NCBI RefSeq assembly: GCF_020483305.1
Contig: NZ_JACWAB010000011.1
Location: forward strand, 1 to 44,459
DNA length: 44,459 bases
Source: Arthrobacter sp. UM1
GTDB lineage: Bacteria > Actinomycetota > Actinomycetes > Actinomycetales > Micrococcaceae
Direction: 5' to 3'
Every line of letters begins with the position of its first letter. Position 1 is the first letter of the stretch. Both the position numbers and the translations under genes were made by a program. The notes below the pieces were generated by a model. That model did not search any database. It was not told the DNA's origin and was given only the letters and a program-made list of their open reading frames with translations. Of this stretch, positions 38,819 through 44,459 are shown piece by piece.

Positions 38819-41054
38819 GATGCGATCGTACGGGAGCCCCGCGCACCTCCGCCCACTGGCGATCGAGCTCCTTCTCCGCGGGAGACGAGACGAGGCCGGC
38901 GGGGGCGAAGGTCTCCGAGGGGACGTACGGGTCCTCGGTGGACTCCTGCTCGCCGCGGCGGACGGCCCTGACCGTGGCGAGGACGGCCGCCGCGATGACG
39001 ATGACCGTGAGGACCACGAACAGGATGGACAGCGAGCCCTGGACAAAGGTGTTGCGCACCACGGCGTCCATGGCCTCCGGCGTCTTGGCGGTGCCGAGGC
39101 TCGTCTTGCCCGCCGCGATCGCGTCCTTGTACTGCGCGTGCTGCGCCCAGTAGCCCACCTTCGGATTGGCGGAGAAGATCTTCTGGATGCTCGCCACCAC
39201 GGTGACCACGGTGACGAACGCGAGCGGGACCACGAGGATCCACAGGTACCGGGCCCGTCCGGCGCGCGCCGCGATGGTCATGCACACCGCGAGCGCGATC
39301 GCCGCGAGGAGCTGGTTGGCGATGCCGAAGAGCGGGAACAGGGTGTTGATGCCGCCGAGCGGATCGGTCACGCCCATGACGAGGATGGCGCCCCACGCGG
39401 CGACCATGATCGCCGTGCAGATCCAGACGCCGGGCCGCCACGTCATGTCCTTGAAGCGCGGAGCCACGTTGCCGATGGCGTCCTGCAGCATGAACCGGGC
39501 CACGCGCGTGCCGGCGTCGACGGCGGTCAGGATGAAGAGCGCCTCGAACATGATGGCGAAGTGGTACCAGAAGCCCATCATCGCCACGCCGCCGCCGACC
39601 TGGTGCATGATGTGCGAGAGGCCGACGGCGAGGGTGGGCGCGCCGCCCGTGCGGGAGACGATGCTCTCCTCCCCGACGTTGTGGGCGAGCTGCGTGAGCA
39701 TCTCCGGCGTCAGGTTCACGCCGGTCAGGCCGAGCCCGTTGACGAACTTCACGGCGCCCTCGGGACTGCCCATGGTGAGCGCCGGCGAGGCGTTCATGGC
39801 GAAGTAGACGCCGCGGTCGATGGAGAGCGCCGCGACGAGGGCCATGATGGCCACGAAGGACTCCATGGCCATGCCGCCGTAGCCGATGAGCCGCGTCTGC
39901 CGCTCCTTCTCCACCATCTTGGGGGTGGTGCCGGAGGCGATGAGCGAGTGGAACCCCGAAAGGGCGCCGCACGCGATGGTCACGAACAGGAACGGGAAGA
40001 GGCTGCCGGGCACCACCGGGCCGTCGGCGCGGCTCGCGTACTCCGAGAACGCGGGCACGTGGAGCTCCGGGCGGACGACGACGATGGCGAGCGCCAGCAT
40101 GACGATCGTGCCGATCTTCATGAACGTGGAGAGGTAGTCGCGCGGCGCGAGGAGCAGCCAGACCGGGAGGACCGCGGCCACGAAGCCGTAGACGATGATG
40201 ATCCACGCGATGAGCGGGCGGTCCCAGTGGAAGAACTGGGAGCCCCATGCGGACTCGCCGACGTACCGGCCGCCGATGATGGACGCCATAAGGAGCACGA
40301 ACCCGATGACGGAGACCTCCATGACCCGGCCCGGGCGGATGAAGCGCAGGTAGACGCCCATGAACAGCGCGATCGGCAGAGTCATGGCCACGGAGAAGAC
40401 GCCCCACGGGGACTCGCCGAGCGCATTGACGACGACGAGGGCGAGGATGGCGGTGATGATGACCATGATCGCGAGCGTGGCGATGATGGCCGCCGTCCCG
40501 CCGAACCGTCCGAGCTCGTCCCGGGCCATCTGGCCCACGGAGCGGCCTCCGCGCCGCATCGAGAAGAAGAGGACCACGTAGTCCTGCACGCAGCCGGCGA
40601 AGACGGCGCCCGCGATGATCCAGACCGTGCCCGGCAGGAAGCCGAGCTGCGCGGCGAGGACGGGGCCCACGAGCGGCCCGGCGCCCGCGATCGCGGCGAA
40701 GTGGTGGCCGAAGAGCACGCGGCGGTCCGTGGCGGCGAAGTCCTTGCCGTCCGCCTTGTACTCGGCGGGGGTGGCCCGCTTGTCGTCCGCCTTGAGCAGG
40801 CGCGTCTCGATGTAGGTCGCGTAGAAGCGGTAGGCGATGAGGTAGCTGCCCACGGCGGCGAAGACGAACCAGATCGCGTTGATGCTCTCCCCGCGGGAGA
40901 AGGCGAGGAACGCCCAGCCGACGGCGCCGACGAGGGCGACGCCGATCCAGACGGCGATCTGCAGCGGGCTCATCCTCCGGCGCTCGGCCGCGACGACGTC
41001 GTCGTCGAGACCCGCGGGAGGAAGGGAGGGGGAAGGGGAAACGTCTGCGCTCAC
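38811..41054 (-). CDS. cstA: Carbon starvation protein CstA (peptide/pyruvate transporter)
   Basis: A 747-residue membrane protein with about 16-18 transmembrane segments. CstA signatures include FGHHFAAIAGAGPLVGPVLA, CVQDYVVLFFSMRRGGRS, PLFGIANQLLAAIAL and LGGINTLFPLFG. It imports peptides or pyruvate under carbon limitation. GTG at 41054 has GAGG before it and gives an N-terminal cytoplasmic leader of about 40 residues. A longer frame from 41111 has a less plausible start. The ybdD-like gene follows with overlap. Confidence 0.95.
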   Translation of the reverse strand: MSADVSPSPSLPPAGLDDDVVAAERRRMSPLQIAVWIGVALVGAVGWAFLAFSRGESINAIWFVFAAVGSYLIAYRFYATYIETRLLKADDKRATPAEYKADGKDFAATDRRVLFGHHFAAIAGAGPLVGPVLAAQLGFLPGTVWIIAGAVFAGCVQDYVVLFFSMRRGGRSVGQMARDELGRFGGTAAIIATLAIMVIITAILALVVVNALGESPWGVFSVAMTLPIALFMGVYLRFIRPGRVMEVSVIGFVLLMASIIGGRYVGESAWGSQFFHWDRPLIAWIIIVYGFVAAVLPVWLLLAPRDYLSTFMKIGTIVMLALAIVVVRPELHVPAFSEYASRADGPVVPGSLFPFLFVTIACGALSGFHSLIASGTTPKMVEKERQTRLIGYGGMAMESFVAIMALVAALSIDRGVYFAMNASPALTMGSPEGAVKFVNGLGLTGVNLTPEMLTQLAHNVGEESIVSRTGGAPTLAVGLSHIMHQVGGGVAMMGFWYHFAIMFEALFILTAVDAGTRVARFMLQDAIGNVAPRFKDMTWRPGVWICTAIMVAAWGAILVMGVTDPLGGINTLFPLFGIANQLLAAIALAVCMTIAARAGRARYLWILVVPLAFVTVVTVVASIQKIFSANPKVGYWAQHAQYKDAIAAGKTSLGTAKTPEAMDAVVRNTFVQGSLSILFVVLTVIVIAAAVLATVRAVRRGEQESTEDPYVPSETFAPAGLVSSPAEKELDRQWAEVRGAPVRSHHG

Positions 41055-41196
41055 GGACACCTCATCGCACGGAAGCCCCGGCCTCGCGGCCGCGCGAGGC
41101 GCGGCGGGCACGGGGCGGCGTCAGCGGTGACGCCATTCACAATCTTGCCACGCAGCTCACAGACGGCGTCAAGGCGAGGGCCGCGAGGGGTCTCGC

Positions 41197-42168
41197 TCAG
41201 CGGACGCGGAGGAGGACCTTGCCGCGGTGGCGGCCGGAGTCGAAGTACGCGTGCGCCTCGGAGGCCTCGTCCAGCGGGAAGACGCGGTCCGTCGTGACGC
41301 GGATCCGCCCCTCCTCGACGAGCGGCCAGACCGTCTCCCGGACGCCCGCCATGATCTGCCGCTTCTCCTCGAGCGGGCGGGCCCGGAGCGTGGTGCCGAT
41401 GACTCGGGCGCGCTTGCCCATGAGCAGGCCCAGGTTGAGCTCGCCCCGGCTGCCCTTCTGCAGGCCGATGACCACGAGGCGGCCTCCCGTGGCGAGCGCT
41501 TCCACGTTCTTCTCCAGATAGGCGGCGCCCACGACGTCGAGAATGACGTCCGCGCCGCCCATGAGCTCGCCGATCCGCTCGGCGAAGTCCTCGGTCCGGT
41601 AGTCGATCGCGGCCTCCGCGCCGAGCCGGCGGCAGTGCTCCGCCTTCTCCTCGCTGGAGACGGTGGCGACGACGCGCGCGCCGAGCGCGGCAGCGAACTG
41701 GATGGCGAACGAGCCGATGCCGCCCGAGCCGCCGTGCACGAGGAGGCGGTCTCCCGCCTTCAGGCCGGCCTCGAGGACCAGGTTGGAGTAGACGGTGGCC
41801 GCCACCTCGGGCAGGCCGGCCGCGTCCTCGAGGGAGACGCCCGCGGGGACAGGGAGCACGAGGCCCTCGTCCACCGCGACCTGCTCTGCATAGCCGCCGG
41901 AGGCGAGGAGCGCCACAGCCTCCTCCCCCTCGCGCAGGCCGGAGTTGCCGGGAGCGGAGGCGACGCGGCCGGACACCTCGAGGCCCAGCACGTCCGACTC
42001 CCCCGCCGGTGGCGGATAGACGCCCTTGCGCTGCTGGACGTCCGCGCGGTTGACGCCGGCGGCCGCCACGTCGAGGAGCACCTGCCCCTCTCCGGGCACG
42101 GGCGCGCTGCGGTCCACGGCCTCCAGGACCTCGGGACCGCCGGACTGGGAGGCGATGACTGCTCGCAT
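41197..42168 (-). CDS. NAD(P)H:quinone oxidoreductase, zinc-independent MDR family
   Basis: A 323-residue medium-chain dehydrogenase/reductase of the QOR/PIG3 type: GVNRADVQQRKG, the substrate-side GROES-like half, the Rossmann motif HGGSGGIGSFAIQFAAALG (about 146-164 region), and VVIGLQKGSRGELNLG. It lacks the zinc cysteines of alcohol dehydrogenases. ATG at 42168 has GAAGGGC before it; GTG at 42177 is a possible alternative. Confidence 0.92.
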   Translation of the reverse strand: MRAVIASQSGGPEVLEAVDRSAPVPGEGQVLLDVAAAGVNRADVQQRKGVYPPPAGESDVLGLEVSGRVASAPGNSGLREGEEAVALLASGGYAEQVAVDEGLVLPVPAGVSLEDAAGLPEVAATVYSNLVLEAGLKAGDRLLVHGGSGGIGSFAIQFAAALGARVVATVSSEEKAEHCRRLGAEAAIDYRTEDFAERIGELMGGADVILDVVGAAYLEKNVEALATGGRLVVIGLQKGSRGELNLGLLMGKRARVIGTTLRARPLEEKRQIMAGVRETVWPLVEEGRIRVTTDRVFPLDEASEAHAYFDSGRHRGKVLLRVR

Positions 42169-42210
42169 GCCCTTCACCCTACGCGGCTGGCGCCGAGGGG
42201 AAAACGGGCT

Positions 42211-42290
42211 CCGGGGCTGTGCGGTGGGCTCCGGGCCTGTGCCGCGCCTTCACCGGCTGTGCCATGGCCTCGCGGGCTGTGCCATGATGG
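42211..42290. repeat. Four degenerate 20-bp tandem units upstream of tRNA-Ser
   Basis: The segment GGCTGTGC (GCCTGTGC in the second unit) recurs at 42215, 42235, 42255 and 42275, an exact 20-base period. The last two units share GGCTGTGCCATG. The array ends nine bases before the tRNA. No function is evident. Confidence 0.75.
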
Positions 42291-42298
42291 TTCTTTGA

Positions 42299-42386
42299 GG
42301 AAGGTTGTCCGAGCGGCCTAAGGAGCTGGTCTTGAAAACCAGTGTGCGGCAACCCCGCACCAAGGGTTCAAATCCCTTACCTTCCG
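42299..42386 (+). tRNA. tRNA-Ser (anticodon UGA)
   Basis: An 88-base gene: acceptor GGAAGGT/ACCTTCC with discriminator G, anticodon stem CTGGT/ACCAG with loop CTTGAAA (TGA at 42333-42335), a long variable arm (GTGCGGCAACCCCGCAC) typical of serine tRNA, and T-arm AAGGGTTCAAATCCCTT. CCA is not encoded. Confidence 0.95.
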
Positions 42387-42416
42387 CTCCCGAGGGCTGA
42401 ACAGCCCTGGAACCGC

Positions 42417-42457
42417 GAGAGCCCCTCGCCCCGGTGAAGTCGGGGCGAGGGGCTCTC
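42417..42457. terminator. Hairpin after tRNA-Ser and protease gene
   Basis: GAGAGCCCCTCGCCCC (42417-42432) pairs with GGGGCGAGGGGCTCTC (42442-42457). It lies between the tRNA and the convergent protease gene and can serve both. Confidence 0.8.
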
Positions 42458-42505
42458 TGCGTGCCCGCCTCAGGGCAGCTGCCGGAACGGCCGCCGCGAG
42501 GAGCG

Positions 42506-44314
42506 CTACTGCGCGTTCTTCGCCGCGAGCTGGCCCTGCCAGCCCCGGCCGACGACGAACGGGGCGCCGAAGCCGGAGCCGTCCGCCTTGACCGGGTAGA
42601 GGTAGAGCTCGTTCGTCGTGTTCTTCCGGGCGAGGATGCCGGCCTCCGTGGCCGACATGACGGTGAAGCCGTTCCAACCGCGCCCGACGATCCGGCGGCT
42701 CTCGTTGTAGAACTGCCCGTACCCGTTGGTGCGGTAGAGCAGCAGGTTGCCCGCGGAGTTCCGGGCGAGGACGTCCACGCGGCCGTCCTTGTCGAAGTCG
42801 ACCGGCGTGAGGCTGTTGAGCCCCTGCCATCCGGCGCCGATCTGCGTGTTCGTCGTGGGCGTCCGCGAGCGGAGCACGCCGTTGGGCTCCTTGGTGATGA
42901 CGGCGGGATCGCCGCCCTTGACGAGATCCGCGGTGAACATCTCCACGCCCGGGACCGTGTTGAGGACCTCGAGGGGCTGCAGGCCGCTCGCCGAGCCGCG
43001 GGAGAGGCCGAGCGTTCCGTTGGTGAAGTGCGAGACGACGTCGTTGTAGCCGTCCCGGTTCCAGTCGATGACGGAGAGGCTCCGGGCCCCCGCCCATCCG
43101 GGGCTGAGGGCGGTGACGCGGCGGATGACCTGATCCGGGTCGATCTTGTAGTTGTTGAGCGTTCCCTTGTTCATGCTCACGAGGCTCGAGCTGTCCGGCT
43201 GGGCCGAGACCGTGCGGGCCGGGGTGATCGAGACGGTCGCCGTCGCGCCCGTGCTGAGGATCTGCACGCGGGTGCCGCCCACGGTGGTGAAGCTCTGGCC
43301 CGCCTTCCACGTGACGTTCGAGTCGATGAGCTGGCTGTTGGGAAGCGGGTTCGGCATGTTGACCAGGGTGGCGATCTGGTCCGAGGCGTAGTTCCGCTTG
43401 GTGATCTTCACGCCGGCGTTGCCGCGGCCGTAGAAGACGGCGTCGTAGCCCACGGGCGTGCGGTATTCGAGGCCGTAGGTCTGGCCGTTGGCGTCCTGGA
43501 AGCTCACGGCGCGGTGCACGCCGGGCGCCGCCCACGGGGAGAGGACGGCCGTGCGCGGGGCGGCGATGAAGCCGAGGCGCCGCACGTCGTCGCCGCGACC
43601 CAGCTGGTCGTCCTGGACGGCGAGCGAGGAGACGGCCGGGGTGGGGACGTCGGAGATGCCCATGACGTCGCCCGCGTCGCCGTACGGCTTGATGGAGCAG
43701 TTCGGGTTGGCGAGCTTGCCGCTCTGCGGGAAGAAGGCGTCCTGGGACCCGTCCTTGCACTGGAGGGCCTCAGCGTGGCCCACGCCGAAGACGTGGCCGA
43801 ACTCGTGCGTGATGATCGAACCGGAGTACGGCGAGGGGCGCGGCATGAGGATGAGCCCCGAGCCGTTGCCGAGGTCCCAGCCGGCGCCGAAGGCGTCATA
43901 CTTCCCCGTCCCCGGCCGCTTCAGCGCGGACACGGGCACGTAGGCGACGACGACCTTGTTGCGCGCCGTCGCGAGCCCCAGCTCCTTCACCATGGTCTGC
44001 ATCATCTGGTTGAAGTCCTGCTTGCTCGTCGCCGCCGAGCGGTAGGACGAGTCCGCGGTGCGGTTGAGCGAGAACCGGCCGGCGGACTCGTAGGACCAGA
44101 AGGAGCGGGCCTGGGCGAACTGGCTCGCCTTGAGGCCGGCGTCCGTCGTCGCCCCCGAGGCGTCCGCGAGCTGGACGTCCATGAGGGTGACGTTGATGGC
44201 GCGGGTGTCCACGAAGGTCGCGGAAGCTGAGGTCGGGGCGATGAGGTCGAGGGGCAGGGCGAGGAGAGAGGCCGCGAGAGAGAGGATCGCGAGCCGGGGG
44301 CGGCGGAGCGTCAC
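42506..44314 (-). CDS. Secreted metzincin-like zinc protease with FG-GAP/VCBS-like repeats
   Basis: A 602-residue protein. Signal peptide (1-32, ending ASA). Metalloprotease domain (about 38-260) with HEFGHVFGVGH (170-180), where three His bind zinc and E171 is catalytic, and the Met-turn DVMG (M218). A beta-sandwich-like region (270-370) follows, then C-terminal FG-GAP/VCBS repeats (385-600) with DWNRDGYND and DFDKDGRVD calcium-binding loops. Probably secreted and acts on extracellular protein; metzincins with bladed-repeat tails are known in actinobacteria. ATG at 44314 is not preceded by an obvious ribosome binding site. Confidence 0.87.
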   Translation of the reverse strand: MTLRRPRLAILSLAASLLALPLDLIAPTSASATFVDTRAINVTLMDVQLADASGATTDAGLKASQFAQARSFWSYESAGRFSLNRTADSSYRSAATSKQDFNQMMQTMVKELGLATARNKVVVAYVPVSALKRPGTGKYDAFGAGWDLGNGSGLILMPRPSPYSGSIITHEFGHVFGVGHAEALQCKDGSQDAFFPQSGKLANPNCSIKPYGDAGDVMGISDVPTPAVSSLAVQDDQLGRGDDVRRLGFIAAPRTAVLSPWAAPGVHRAVSFQDANGQTYGLEYRTPVGYDAVFYGRGNAGVKITKRNYASDQIATLVNMPNPLPNSQLIDSNVTWKAGQSFTTVGGTRVQILSTGATATVSITPARTVSAQPDSSSLVSMNKGTLNNYKIDPDQVIRRVTALSPGWAGARSLSVIDWNRDGYNDVVSHFTNGTLGLSRGSASGLQPLEVLNTVPGVEMFTADLVKGGDPAVITKEPNGVLRSRTPTTNTQIGAGWQGLNSLTPVDFDKDGRVDVLARNSAGNLLLYRTNGYGQFYNESRRIVGRGWNGFTVMSATEAGILARKNTTNELYLYPVKADGSGFGAPFVVGRGWQGQLAAKNAQ

Positions 44315-44364
44315 TGGCAGGGTCCTTGTCGTGAGAGGGGGATGTCAGGAGGGATGGGGGAAGC

Positions 44365-44403
44365 CCTCCCCGCCAGGACGGACGCGTCCGTCGCGGCGGG
44401 AGG
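44365..44403. terminator. Nested palindromic hairpin at right edge
   Basis: CCTCCCCGCC (44365-44374) pairs with GGCGGGAGG (44395-44403), enclosing a perfect 16-base palindrome GACGGACGCGTCCGTC (44377-44392). It lies between the protease and an upstream gene and probably terminates the latter. Confidence 0.65.
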
Positions 44404-44406
44404 CGG

Positions 44407-44459
44407 TCAGATTCCGGCCTGGTAGTGCTGGAGCACCTCTGTGGCCGTGAGCGGGCGGT
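44407..44459 (-). CDS. C-terminal end of a gene continuing beyond the window (possible LamG-domain protein)
   Basis: The last 16 residues of a leftward frame (RPLTATEVLQHYQAGI) precede a TGA at 44407-44409. The pattern L-T-x-x-E-V-x-x-H-Y is typical of the closing helix of LamG/concanavalin-like domains in secreted actinobacterial proteins. Only 53 bases are visible, so this is tentative. Confidence 0.4.
   Translation of the reverse strand, partial: RPLTATEVLQHYQAGI

Noticed and set aside
38808-41297. 829-residue plus-strand frame
   Set aside because: Antisense to cstA, full of His/Asp/Glu runs typical of reversed membrane-protein codons.
1-44459. CRISPR arrays, insertion sequences, rRNA genes
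   Set aside because: No regularly spaced palindromic repeats, transposase motifs or rRNA sequence were found on reading through the window.

Overview
The window is a high-GC actinobacterial chromosome segment, most likely from a member of the Micrococcaceae (Arthrobacter-like). The reasons are the GC-rich third codon positions, frequent GTG starts, the actinobacterial gene order carD-ispD-ispF-cysS-rlmB next to senX3-regX3-phoU, a DUF2516 protein and CstA/YbdD. The species cannot be named from sequence alone.

Left host part (1-18212). A leftward cluster runs carD, ispD, ispF, cysS, rlmB and ends in a secreted or lipid-anchored Sa/T1-type guanyl RNase whose stop codon overlaps the start of its barstar-type inhibitor. 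Next come a lipoprotein, the SenX3-RegX3 phosphate-type two-component system divergent from phoU with a clear PHO-box-like direct repeat between them, phosphoglycerate mutase, a methyltransferase-like protein, DUF2516, a Cys/Met-metabolism PLP enzyme, tmk-holB, an exported TAP-type alpha/beta hydrolase, a phosphonatase-like HAD hydrolase and a LysE exporter.

Middle (18213-36960). This is an intact-looking, very small prophage (18,702 bp after excision) in the 3' half of tRNA-Thr(CGU), bounded by a 46-bp direct repeat. It has an integrase and one divergently promoted accessory gene at the left. A leftward-transcribed late block follows (lysis, tail, tape measure, tail tube, connectors, fused protease-capsid, portal, terminase, HNH), then a run of tiny overlapping early genes, and a repressor switch at the right. 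No replication gene is visible.

Main discovery. The repressor gene runs into the attachment core. In the integrated form its stop codon is created exactly at the phage/host junction, giving 102 residues. Joining attR to attL in silico, as in the excised circle, reads through into nine more residues (LPVALALVA) that end like the LVA variant of the ssrA degradation tag, and puts int directly downstream of rep. The integrase itself ends in -SIAA. This is the architecture of integration-dependent immunity known from mycobacteriophages such as BPs, here in a minimal Micrococcaceae-type siphovirus. Four copies of CACAANNTTG flank the two divergent promoters. A terminator-like hairpin inside the repressor gene replaces the host tRNA terminator that integration displaces.

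Right host part (36918-44459). tRNA-Thr, an aldo/keto reductase, a conserved protein with YbdD and CstA, a quinone oxidoreductase, tRNA-Ser(UGA), a secreted metzincin-like protease with FG-GAP-like repeats, and the C-terminal end of a possible LamG protein.
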